A stretch of DNA of 7,158 nucleotides from Pseudomonadota bacterium (lineage in GTDB: Bacteria; Pseudomonadota; Gammaproteobacteria; Steroidobacterales; Steroidobacteraceae): NCBI GenBank assembly GCA_021850555.1, contig JAJZLX010000542.1:8549-15706 (forward strand), in the 5' to 3' direction. This document shows, one piece after another, positions 1-6,352 of this stretch. Each line of letters starts with the position of its first letter. Within the stretch, counting starts at the first letter, position 1. Made by a program: the position numbers and the translations under genes. The notes beneath the pieces were generated by a model. That model searched no databases, was not told the DNA's origin, and was given only the letters and a program-made list of their open reading frames with translations.

Positions 1-1966
1 TGAGCGCCTCCACGCCCTGGGCTGGGAATTCCAGGCCCGGCCCGATCAGCTGCGCAATGCGGCAATGGGTTCGCGTGATCTTCAGCACGCGCGCCCGATG
101 CGGGTCATCTCGCAGCAGCACTAGGCGCTCGGCCGGCAGGTGCTCGAGCTGGGAGTGCGCACAGCGCTCCAATACCTCATGGAGATCCGGTGGCAGGCGC
201 AGGCGCACGCCGCCATCCGCGCGGCTCTCCACGACCAGCTCCGGCATGGCGGCCGTCAGGAGCACGGGGGTGCTCAGATCCGCGGCATCAAAGACCAGTG
301 GATGGCCGACGAGCGCGGCGACCGCAGGTGGGACGCTAGCGCCGGACGGATCATAATGACTCCACTCGTGCCGCAGCGACTCGAACACCCGCTCATCGCG
401 GGCGGATAGCGGGCCGCGGGCGAGGCTGGCCGAGCTCAACGCTCTCCCTGCGCTCCATCCGCGCGCGCTGCGCTTCTGCTCGCGTGCTTCCACGCGAACT
501 GCGCCTGCAGGCGGTGACTCGATGACCCAGACGATCCGTATATCCGCCGCTGCGCTCGCCCCGCTCCGAGACTCTCCTACGAGCGCTTCGAGCGCCTTGA
601 TCGCGCGCTCCCAGGGGGTTTCCTCAGCGAAGAGTGCTGCCAGCGCGCCGCGCTGCGCCGCGCTCAGCTCGCCGCTGTCGTTCCGCCGCCTCCGTGCCAT
701 CGCCAGAGCCGTGTCGATCTCGAGTGCGGCGCGCTCGTAGCCGCCCACCCGGAGCCTCTCCAGGTCCGCGATAGCTCTTCGCTCTTGCGCCTCATCGAGT
801 GGAATTCCCGCCCAGGAGGCCGCGACGAGCGTGCACAGGTTTGTCATGGCATCGTCATCCACGAGCGGCAAGTGCCAGGCGGGATGGCTGCCGTGGCTGC
901 GTGCACGGATGACGTCGCCGATGAACTTCCAGACATTCGCGGCATCCGCGGCGCGGGTCGCCTTGATGGAGAGGATTTGCGCGGTTTGGACAGCGCGCTT
1001 ATCGTTGACGGCCATGAGCGCCGCGATGCGCGGAAATGCGAGGGACAGCGGCAGCCTCGGGATGAGGAGTTTGGCGCCGCGCAGCCGGCTTCCCGCCCGG
1101 GCTCGAGCCTCATCGACCAGCAGCCGCTCGGCCCGCGCATACAGCTCAATGGCACGGCGGGGATCGGCACCGAGCACGGCGGCGGCGCCCTGCAGCGCCA
1201 CGGCTCGGGCGCTCGCGTCCGCGCCCAGGATGGCGTCCAGCTCCTGCGCTCGTCCCTGCCACAACAGGTGCTCGCAGAGGTCATATTTCAACGTACTCGG
1301 CGCGTCCGGCACCGCGTGCGCCCGCGAGACCCAGTTGAGCGCCCAAGCCAGCGCTGCCGGCGCCGAGGCATTCGGTCTCCTCAGCAAATGCAGCAACACC
1401 GCCTCGGCCACAGCCTCGCGGTGTGCCGCTGGAATCAGATCGGCGACCCGAGCGTCGAACGGATCGCCAAACGCGGTGAAGTACACCGCGCCGGAATCGA
1501 CTGGCCGGTGCCGAGCGAGCAACTCGCGCCGATCCTGCTCGTGAAGCCCGCTGCACAGCGCAAAGCGGGTGATCGCGACCAGTCGCTCGAAACTCGACAC
1601 TCGAATAGCGGCAGGCTCCGGTCGGTGATCGAAGAGAGCGACCGCGGCCGATCGCCATTCCCGTAGGCCCCTCTCACCGAGCGCCATCTCGCGGAACGCC
1701 GCGAACGCGTTTGCAGGCGCGCACTGGAGCCCCTCTCGTCCCTGCTCGATATGGCCGCACGCCAGCCCCGCGTCCACGTGCCGCGCGATCTGTGCCGGCG
1801 TCAAAGAATTCCCCGAGTCGGTCCGCAAGCCCGCCGCATAGGCGGCGCGCTCCCAGCGCGATCGCTCGAGGGCCCCCCCCACGACCGCCATGAAACGGAC
1901 GAGCGAGGAATACCCCGCCGCTTGCGGCTCACGCGGCGTCCCAACGCCAGGGGCGGGTACTGACAC
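1..1966 (-). CDS. SNF2-type DEAD/DEAH helicase-like protein, N-terminal region (partial, runs off left edge)
   Basis: The frame is open for 655 codons from a GTG at 1966 to the window edge. An in-frame TGA at 2005 and the absence of any earlier start codon make this GTG the most upstream start; GAGAGAGG lies 11 nt before it. I translated the frame by hand. Residues about 215-280 are helical and TPR-like, including a stretch beginning GAAAVLGADPRRAIELYARA. Residues 477-483 read RIVWVIE and 497-509 read QKRSARGWSAGRA, followed by LVGHPLVF (552-559). From memory, this order (Trp-Val-Ile/Leu strand, QK..ARGW..GR, then L(V/L)GHP) is typical of the region before the ATPase core in large (about 1,000-1,400 residue) bacterial SNF2/DEAD-box helicases. 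The catalytic helicase motifs would lie beyond the window and are not seen, so the assignment rests on family resemblance. It follows the dioxygenase gene by 79 nt on the same strand and is probably co-transcribed. The codon pattern is strongly GC-rich at third positions, as expected for a real gene; the opposite-strand frames here look like shadows. Confidence 0.68.
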   Translation of the reverse strand, partial: MSVPAPGVGTPREPQAAGYSSLVRFMAVVGGALERSRWERAAYAAGLRTDSGNSLTPAQIARHVDAGLACGHIEQGREGLQCAPANAFAAFREMALGERGLREWRSAAVALFDHRPEPAAIRVSSFERLVAITRFALCSGLHEQDRRELLARHRPVDSGAVYFTAFGDPFDARVADLIPAAHREAVAEAVLLHLLRRPNASAPAALAWALNWVSRAHAVPDAPSTLKYDLCEHLLWQGRAQELDAILGADASARAVALQGAAAVLGADPRRAIELYARAERLLVDEARARAGSRLRGAKLLIPRLPLSLAFPRIAALMAVNDKRAVQTAQILSIKATRAADAANVWKFIGDVIRARSHGSHPAWHLPLVDDDAMTNLCTLVAASWAGIPLDEAQERRAIADLERLRVGGYERAALEIDTALAMARRRRNDSGELSAAQRGALAALFAEETPWERAIKALEALVGESRSGASAAADIRIVWVIESPPAGAVRVEAREQKRSARGWSAGRALSSASLARGPLSARDERVFESLRHEWSHYDPSGASVPPAVAALVGHPLVFDAADLSTPVLLTAAMPELVVESRADGGVRLRLPPDLHEVLERCAHSQLEHLPAERLVLLRDDPHRARVLKITRTHCRIAQLIGPGLEFPAQGVEAL

Positions 1967-1977
1967 GATGGGCTTTA

Positions 1978-1985
1978 CCTCTCTC
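1978..1985 (-). promoter_or_regulatory. Ribosome binding site deciding the GTG start at 1966
   Basis: The minus strand reads GAGAGAGG here, an anti-16S-like purine run ending 11 nt before GTG 1966. It lies in the 79-nt gap after the dioxygenase stop. The spacing is a little long, but it is the only Shine-Dalgarno-like sequence near the only upstream start codon. The next in-frame ATG, at 1891, would remove 25 residues and is the alternative start. Confidence 0.5.
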
Positions 1986-2045
1986 GTTTCAGGGCGAGCA
2001 CCTCAACCGGCGCGGTGTCGGCGGCGCTCGCAACTTTTCCCGACT

Positions 2046-4370
2046 TCAGAAGCCCCCCGCCGCCGCCTCGAGCCACCGGAGGTCTTCCCTCGCGACTCGA
2101 CGAGCCGTCGCGTCGTGCTCAAAGAGTGCAGTGGACTTCTCCAGCACCAGCGTGAAGGGACTGCCCTTGCGGCGGGTGGTATGGGTCATCGGCAGACCGC
2201 AGCGATCGATCTTCTGGTGCACATGCGCCCGCTGCGCCTGGGCGAGCGGCCACTCCAGCCGTCTCTCGGCCGCCGCGCGCAGAAACCTGGTCAACCTTGC
2301 GCACAGCGGGCAGGAGCACAGCAGTGGGGCCGTGATCGACCAATCGTCCTGTGCGCGTGCCGGCGCACGCAGCCGCGCCTCGAGCTCCCGGGCGCAGCTT
2401 TGATGTATATGCTTCAAGCCCAGCGTGCGCAGCGCCTCGGGACGGAAGCGCGCACGGGCGGCTCGCAGCAGGCCGAGCTGCAATGGCAGAATCTCGGCAG
2501 GATTCTCCAGCAGCGCGTCGATCAGCTCCCGGTGCAGCGCGGCTTGCTGCGCGGTCCCGCAGCTCTCGATCAGCGCCAACGTTGGCCGGGCCAGACTGCC
2601 GAGGGCTCGGGCGCGATCGGATTGCGAGCCTTCCCGCTTCAGGACTTCCGCCCGGTGCCGCCGCAGCCAAGCCCATTGTGCCGCGAGCACCTCGGCCGCG
2701 AGCGTCTGGCCCGGCGATTTGTGCGCGGCGAGCACCCGGGAGAGCTGAGCCAACGCACCGCTCATCCACTTCAGTCGTCCCTCAGGCGGCTCATAGCCCC
2801 GGTCCTCGGCCGTCCAGCTTCGAAGCAGGGCGCGGCACCACTCGAGACCATAGGTGTCCACCAGGGCGGCCAGCCGCGGCGCCGACCGCGCGGCGAGCTC
2901 CGACAGGGAAAAGGGTTGCAGGAGCGCGGCAGCCGTCCGGGGATCGGCCAGAAAGCCGGCGACTTTCAGGCTCGCCTCGAGCAGCTTTCCTTCGCGGCGG
3001 ACACAGCCTATCCAAAACGGCAGCAGCTGGCGCGCCAGCGCCGAGGCCTCATCCGTATGCCTGGCGGCGAGCGCCTTCTCGATCCGGGCCAGCGCCCAGC
3101 GCGGGTCAATTCTGGCGCGAATCACGAACGCGCGATCGCGCGGCCAGAGCGCCACGGCGGCGCGATGGTACCAGTGGTCCACCGTGTTGCCGGCATTGCC
3201 GGTGTAACCCTCGTGCTCGGTCTCGAAGGGCTCGAAGTCTTGGGAGGGCGTAGTGAAGCACAGCTCGCGGTCCGCGACCCCGATATGCCCCTTGGGCACG
3301 CGGCTGGATCCGCCCTCCGGTGCGACCCAATGCCGCAGCTCGACGTCGCTGTCGATCAGGTCTGTGAGCTCATACGGGCCGTCCGATTCGTCGTCGTCCT
3401 CCTCCTCGGCCTCGTCGTAGTGGCGATTCCAGCGGGAGCGCCTGAAGTCGTATTCCTCCTCGCAGTTCCACGACTCATGCACATCCGCCAGGGCGAGGAA
3501 GATCTCGCAGTCGAGCTGCCGCGCCACCTGCCGCAGCGCGGCGGCGCGCGTCGCATCCGCGTTCTTCAGCCGGTTCCACGCCAGCGCGTGCGGGGTGTAC
3601 TCGTGATCGAGCAGATAGACGAGGCGGTCGGGAGGGCTCAGCTCGCGATCGCCGCGGTAGGAAAGCGCCGGCGTCTCGAAAAAGCTGCGGACGCGCGCGC
3701 TCAGAGCGCCGAGCGACTGCGGCACGGCCGCCTCGGCGGTCCCCTCGGCGATCAGATTGTAGGTGAGAGCGAGGCGGTAGCCTGAGCGGACCGGGCGCAC
3801 CTCGTGATGGCAGTCGGCATAGAAGGCGGCGAAGGTGAGCTGCCGCGCCGAGCCGCGCACCCTCAACCGCTTCCCGAGGTGCTCGATGACCAGCTCTCCG
3901 CCGGTGAATCGGGAGGGCAGGACCACGGCCAGCGTGCCGACCATGTCGTCCGCCTTCTCCGAGTCCCGGTGCGGCGCGAAGAACTGCCCGCGCCCATAGA
4001 TCAGCAGGTTGTGCAGCTGCGCGCGCAGGCGGCACCCGCGTGGCAGCCCGAGGTCGCGACGGATCCGCTCGAGCTGCGGAGCGAGGGTCTTGGCCCATCG
4101 CTCATCGAGCGTCAGTCGCTCAGCCGGGATCTCCCAGGTGTCCCGGACGCCGCGGTCGAGGCGCGTCTCGTTCTTGTAGCCATGGCGGGCCGGTTTCGCG
4201 ACCCCGCAGAGCTTGCGGGCGGTCGCCGGAGTCACGGGCAGGGACACCCGTCCGACACCCTCGACCGCAAGATGCAGATCCTTCGGGCTGCGCGTCGCGC
4301 GCGTCGCAAATGTGCCACCCGTGTCGATCCGGCGGAGGAGCTTGGCGATCTCATCGAGTGTGGTGCTCAT
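2046..4370 (-). CDS. Large 2-oxoglutarate/Fe(II)-dependent dioxygenase (prolyl-4-hydroxylase-like) with long C-terminal extension
   Basis: 774 residues, ATG at 4370, with GGGA 6 nt upstream. The catalytic domain covers about residues 115-210: the HxD iron motif is H134-R-D136 (FFAPHRDSEK), followed by GGELVIEH (158-164), the distal iron ligand H189 in CHHEVRPV, and R199 in GYRLALTYNL, the residue that normally binds the 2-oxoglutarate carboxylate. All the residues needed for catalysis are present. The remaining 560 residues are unusual for the superfamily. They include an Asp/Glu-rich patch (EAEEEDDDESD) and, near the end, CSCPLC (C685, C687, C690), a downstream His-containing stretch (HVHQK) and RRKGSPFTLVLEK. 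From memory, large fungal 2OG-Fe(II) proteins share the GYR.(T/A)LTYNL signature and a similar C-terminal Cys cluster plus R.GSP motif. The substrate is unknown: protein side chain or nucleic acid base are both possible. No signal peptide or membrane segment is seen, so it is probably cytoplasmic. It heads a probable operon with the SNF2-like gene. Confidence 0.88.
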   Translation of the reverse strand: MSTTLDEIAKLLRRIDTGGTFATRATRSPKDLHLAVEGVGRVSLPVTPATARKLCGVAKPARHGYKNETRLDRGVRDTWEIPAERLTLDERWAKTLAPQLERIRRDLGLPRGCRLRAQLHNLLIYGRGQFFAPHRDSEKADDMVGTLAVVLPSRFTGGELVIEHLGKRLRVRGSARQLTFAAFYADCHHEVRPVRSGYRLALTYNLIAEGTAEAAVPQSLGALSARVRSFFETPALSYRGDRELSPPDRLVYLLDHEYTPHALAWNRLKNADATRAAALRQVARQLDCEIFLALADVHESWNCEEEYDFRRSRWNRHYDEAEEEDDDESDGPYELTDLIDSDVELRHWVAPEGGSSRVPKGHIGVADRELCFTTPSQDFEPFETEHEGYTGNAGNTVDHWYHRAAVALWPRDRAFVIRARIDPRWALARIEKALAARHTDEASALARQLLPFWIGCVRREGKLLEASLKVAGFLADPRTAAALLQPFSLSELAARSAPRLAALVDTYGLEWCRALLRSWTAEDRGYEPPEGRLKWMSGALAQLSRVLAAHKSPGQTLAAEVLAAQWAWLRRHRAEVLKREGSQSDRARALGSLARPTLALIESCGTAQQAALHRELIDALLENPAEILPLQLGLLRAARARFRPEALRTLGLKHIHQSCARELEARLRAPARAQDDWSITAPLLCSCPLCARLTRFLRAAAERRLEWPLAQAQRAHVHQKIDRCGLPMTHTTRRKGSPFTLVLEKSTALFEHDATARRVAREDLRWLEAAAGGF

Positions 4371-4504
4371 CGTTCATCCCGATCATCGTACCTGCCCGCG
4401 GAGGCGATCATCATGCCACGATGCCTGCGTCCTGCCGCATGGGTACGCGCTGTGCGCTGTGCGCGAAACCCGAGTCATCGGCGAGTGGATCGCGACCCTG
4501 CACT
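4371..4504 (-). other. 134-nt intergenic region upstream of the dioxygenase gene
   Basis: This gap separates the truncated LysR gene from the dioxygenase start and is the likely site of a promoter for the oxygenase-helicase pair. I see only a weak -10-like TACGAT (minus strand, around 4386-4391) with no convincing -35. There is a short tandem GCGCTGT repeat near 4447-4462 on the plus strand and no clear hairpin terminator. No frame here continues the LysR effector domain. Confidence 0.35.
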
Positions 4505-4777
4505 TCACGATCCCCATTCAAGGAGTGTGCTGACCAGCCTGCCGTGCCGCCGCTGCGAGACATCGGTCATGACATTCTCGGCGACCATCGCCCTGGCGTG
4601 CGTGAGGGCCACGCCTTTCGATGCGCGCTCCAGCAATGCGGTGCCGATCTGCTGCTCGAGGAGCACGATCTTGCGGCTGACGGAGGAGGGGGCGACATTG
4701 AGCAATTCGGCCGATTTGCGAATCGAGCCCGATTGCGCGACCGCGTGGAATGCCCGCAGCTCGCTGGGAAACATCAT
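4505..4777 (-). pseudogene. LysR-type transcriptional regulator, truncated to its N-terminal HTH domain
   Basis: The 90-residue product begins MMFPSELRAFHAVAQSGSIR and continues through SAELLNVAPSSVSRKIVLLEQQIG and LTHARAMVAENV. This is the canonical LysR winged HTH, with the recognition helix around residues 27-36, followed by the start of the linker helix. Family members are normally about 300 residues. Here a TGA at 4507-4505 ends the frame after residue 90, and only 134 nt remain before the dioxygenase gene, so the roughly 200-residue effector-binding domain is absent and not merely frameshifted. The last 20 or so residues (from about SQRRHGRL) do not look like LysR and may be read-through into the junction sequence. 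It starts 30 nt after the RES toxin stop, with AGGG 7 nt before the ATG. It could be an inert remnant, or a small DNA-binding protein lacking ligand control. Confidence 0.72.
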
Positions 4778-4807
4778 GTATTGCCCTATGTTGCAGGTGA
4801 CGGACGG

Positions 4808-5443
4808 CTACCGCAGCCCGTACGAGAGCCGCAGGGCGATTTGTTGGAGTACATCGACCAGCATGTCGTCGTTGAGGGCGCGGTGAAATTGCGGTTCCTT
4901 GGGCAACGCTTCCTTCGCGCGCTCGTTGAGCACGACCGCGGGGGCGTGTCCGTTCATCGATGAGCCGTATTGGAAGCCTTGAACATCTGGATAGGCTTCG
5001 TACAACTGTCGTGCCCAGGCGCGCGCACGGGAGCGCGGCCCGGAGTGAATTGCCGTGGAAGCGCCGAGCCTTGTGGCGAAAGCGCCGCGCAGGTCAAGCA
5101 AGGTCACCGGCACTTGCAGGGCAAAGACGGCGAGGGACGGCGCGTTGCGGATCCGGTCAATCCGACGGGTCGCCTGGAAGACTTCCGCCGCGCAGGTGTC
5201 CACCTGGGGCGCGCAGTAGAGCACGGCTCGGTCCTGCTCGGTCGGCTCATCGCTTGAACTGGGTAGATGATGGTCCCAGCGCGCCGCAGTGGGTCCGACG
5301 TGACGGAATCGGTTCCAATGCGAAGGATACGGACCGGCGGAGAAGTAGATGCGCGCCAAGGGCGTGCCGGCGGGCAGATCGAGGGTCTCGACCGCAATCT
5401 GGCGTAGCGCCTCGACACCGGGCGGCTCCGGGAACTTGCTCAC
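4808..5443 (-). CDS. RES-domain toxin (predicted NAD+-degrading)
   Basis: 211 residues from GTG 5443 to TAG at 4808. The RES family is named for conserved Arg, Glu and Ser. I place these at R31 (LARIYF), E87 (CAAEVF) and S161 (FQYGSSMNG), with Y76 (AVLYCA) 11 residues before the Glu, as in characterised members. The domain fills residues about 28-182, and the length fits the family. Known RES toxins (the MbcT, ParT and Xre-RES groups) break down or transfer from NAD+ and are neutralised by the adjacent antitoxin. The start lies 5 nt after the antitoxin stop with no evident Shine-Dalgarno sequence of its own, so translation is probably coupled to the antitoxin, which keeps toxin output dependent on antitoxin translation. 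A GTG start also suggests modest expression. All the key residues are present, so the toxin is predicted active. Confidence 0.88.
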   Translation of the reverse strand: MSKFPEPPGVEALRQIAVETLDLPAGTPLARIYFSAGPYPSHWNRFRHVGPTAARWDHHLPSSSDEPTEQDRAVLYCAPQVDTCAAEVFQATRRIDRIRNAPSLAVFALQVPVTLLDLRGAFATRLGASTAIHSGPRSRARAWARQLYEAYPDVQGFQYGSSMNGHAPAVVLNERAKEALPKEPQFHRALNDDMLVDVLQQIALRLSYGLR

Positions 5444-5448
5444 CGGCG

Positions 5449-6090
5449 TCAGGCGCGCGTCAGGTCACGGGCGAGCCTCGCGACGGTCTCGATCGCCCGG
5501 CCAGACAGCAACCATTCACGAGGACTCAGAGGTGACGCATCGCTGTCGGACTGCAGTTCCGGATCGGGCAGCAGGAACCAATCGACGACATCCAATGGGA
5601 AGAGATCCGTCGGGAGCGCCTTCAGGACTTGCGCGAGACCCGGGATGACGAGGCGGCGCTCAAACTGAAAGCGCGGCGGGCGCCAGCTTCCCTCGTATTC
5701 CAGGCCAAAAAGAGACCGTTCCCGCAGCCTCTGGCGCACTCGGCTCACGTCCACACGCAGGAGCTTGGCGGCCTCAGCGGCTGACAGGCTTTCCTCGAGC
5801 AGCGCCATGTATTGCGCCTGACTGCCTATGAGTGGATCGTTATCGGCACCGACGACGACATGATCCTTTAAGGCGCCGACGCTACGCAGGGCGTCAAGTT
5901 CGGCAGCGGCGAGCTCCGTGGCGTGGTGACGTCCAGAAGAGGGAGTGGTCGCTGAGGTCAGAGGGCGATTTCGCGCCAGCGCAAGCTTGGCAGCCGCGTA
6001 CCACTTGGCCAGCGAACGCTTCTCCGCCGCGCTGCCGCTCGACAGATAATCCAGGCCGTCCGGCGAGAGAGTCGCGGAATGCTCAGCCAT
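5449..6090 (-). CDS. Antitoxin of the RES toxin (HTH plus MbcA/ParS/Xre-like toxin-binding C-terminus)
   Basis: 213 residues, ATG 6090, stop TGA at 5449. Residues about 101-122 (SLSAAEAAKLLRVDVSRVRQ and on) form a helix-turn-helix. Its LSAAEAAKLL...VRQRL pattern, followed by WRPPRFQF, resembles excisionase/MerR-type helices more than a classical Xre domain. Residues about 147-210 contain the PGLAQVLKALP segment, WFLLP and finally PREWLLSGRAIETVARLA, which resembles the toxin-binding domain (DUF2384 type) of antitoxins partnered with RES toxins. The N-terminal 95 residues, helical and Ala-rich, are an extension beyond the usual 130-160 residue antitoxin. Its position as first gene directly before the RES toxin, and the palindrome over its promoter, support an autorepressing antitoxin. 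I infer the antitoxin role from context and the C-terminal motif; no structure-level proof is available from the sequence. Confidence 0.78.
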   Translation of the reverse strand: MAEHSATLSPDGLDYLSSGSAAEKRSLAKWYAAAKLALARNRPLTSATTPSSGRHHATELAAAELDALRSVGALKDHVVVGADNDPLIGSQAQYMALLEESLSAAEAAKLLRVDVSRVRQRLRERSLFGLEYEGSWRPPRFQFERRLVIPGLAQVLKALPTDLFPLDVVDWFLLPDPELQSDSDASPLSPREWLLSGRAIETVARLARDLTRA

Positions 6091-6093
6091 GTG

Positions 6094-6102
6094 CTCCTCT
6101 CC
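6094..6102 (-). promoter_or_regulatory. Strong ribosome binding site of the antitoxin gene
   Basis: The minus strand reads GGAGAGGAG just upstream of ATG 6090, offering two overlapping Shine-Dalgarno cores (GGAG and AGGAG). The spacing is 3 nt from the end of the run and about 8 nt for the first core. This contrasts with the toxin gene, which lacks such a site, and fits antitoxin excess over toxin. Confidence 0.65.
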
Positions 6103-6112
6103 ATATCTGAAC

Positions 6113-6143
6113 GAGAATTCTCGGTAATATATTACCAGGAGAA
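6113..6143 (-). promoter_or_regulatory. Palindromic operator overlapping the toxin-antitoxin promoter
   Basis: GGTAATATATTACC at 6123-6136 is a perfect 14-bp palindrome. It is flanked by TTCTC (6118-6122) and GAGAA (6139-6143), which extend the symmetry after a 2-nt bulge, and by a second perfect palindrome, GAGAATTCTC (6113-6122). On the minus strand, TGGTAATAT (6137-6129) is an extended -10 element. A -35 match is poor: ATGCTT at the 17-bp spacing, or TTGATG at 20 bp. Transcription would start near 6122 and give a leader of about 30 nt ending in the ribosome binding site. A dimeric antitoxin bound here would block RNA polymerase, so autorepression is the natural reading. Confidence 0.62.
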
Positions 6144-6307
6144 CTCGGGAGAAGCATCAACCTGGGCCCGACGCTCAAACCCCTGTGCCGGGAATGTGTC
6201 GAATCCAGACTGGGCGTGCCGTGATTGTGCCGTGGTGGGCCTGTGGGCGGAGCTGGCAAGCGCTGCAAGTGATTGATATATAAGCCCCTGGAACTCCCGA
6301 TCGCTGC
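6144..6307. other. Non-coding element end between the operator and the tRNA fragment
   Basis: No convincing gene is present. The stretch holds a GTGCCGTG direct repeat (6216-6223 and 6227-6234, period 11 bp), a related TGTGCCG at 6184-6190, and an AT-rich segment around 6271-6282. Short direct repeats beside an attachment site can be integrase or excisionase arm sites, but that is speculative here. Minus-strand frames that cross it into the tRNA remnant are artefacts of tRNA antisense. Confidence 0.4.
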
Positions 6308-6352
6308 TTTGTAAACCGTTGGTCGGGGGTTCAAATCCCTCAGCCGGCACCA
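6308..6352 (+). repeat. Displaced 3' half of tRNA-Thr(TGT): probable attachment site (att) of an integrated element
   Basis: The sequence folds as the 3' part of a tRNA: anticodon loop TTTGTAA (6308-6314, anticodon TGT at 6310-6312), 3' strand of the anticodon stem ACCGT (6315-6319), variable loop TGGTC, T-stem GGGGG/CCCTC (five pairs, one G-T) around loop TTCAAAT (6330-6336), acceptor strand AGCCGGC (6342-6348), discriminator A and CCA (6350-6352). The preceding bases GCTGC cannot pair as the 5' anticodon stem, and no D-arm or 5' acceptor strand lies upstream. The identity therefore begins at the anticodon loop, a common crossover point for tyrosine recombinases. It is not a functional tRNA. 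Because the 3' half points right, the inserted element should be on its left, with the rebuilt tRNA-Thr at the far end. Deletion of the 5' half is the alternative explanation. Confidence 0.82.

Noticed and set aside
785..1666. Plus-strand open frame of 293 codons
   Set aside because: Antisense to the SNF2-like coding frame, low-complexity Arg-rich translation, no recognisable domain.
1890..3785. Plus-strand open frame of 631 codons
   Set aside because: It lies opposite the dioxygenase and the start of the SNF2-like gene. Its product is Arg/Gln/Pro-rich with no motif. It is the shadow expected opposite GC-rich coding sequence.
4371..4440. Promoter for the dioxygenase gene (TACGAT as -10)
   Set aside because: No acceptable -35 hexamer at 16-18 bp and no other support, so it is mentioned only within the intergenic entry.
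4447..4462. Tandem GCGCTGT repeat
   Set aside because: About two copies only, in GC-rich DNA; readily explained by chance.
3804..4886. Plus-strand open frame of 360 codons
   Set aside because: It crosses the 5' end of the dioxygenase, the intergenic region and the LysR and RES genes in antisense, and its translation has no domain.
6280..6352. Functional tRNA-Thr gene
   Set aside because: Only the 3' half is present. The bases before the anticodon loop do not pair with ACCGT, and there is no D-arm or 5' acceptor strand.
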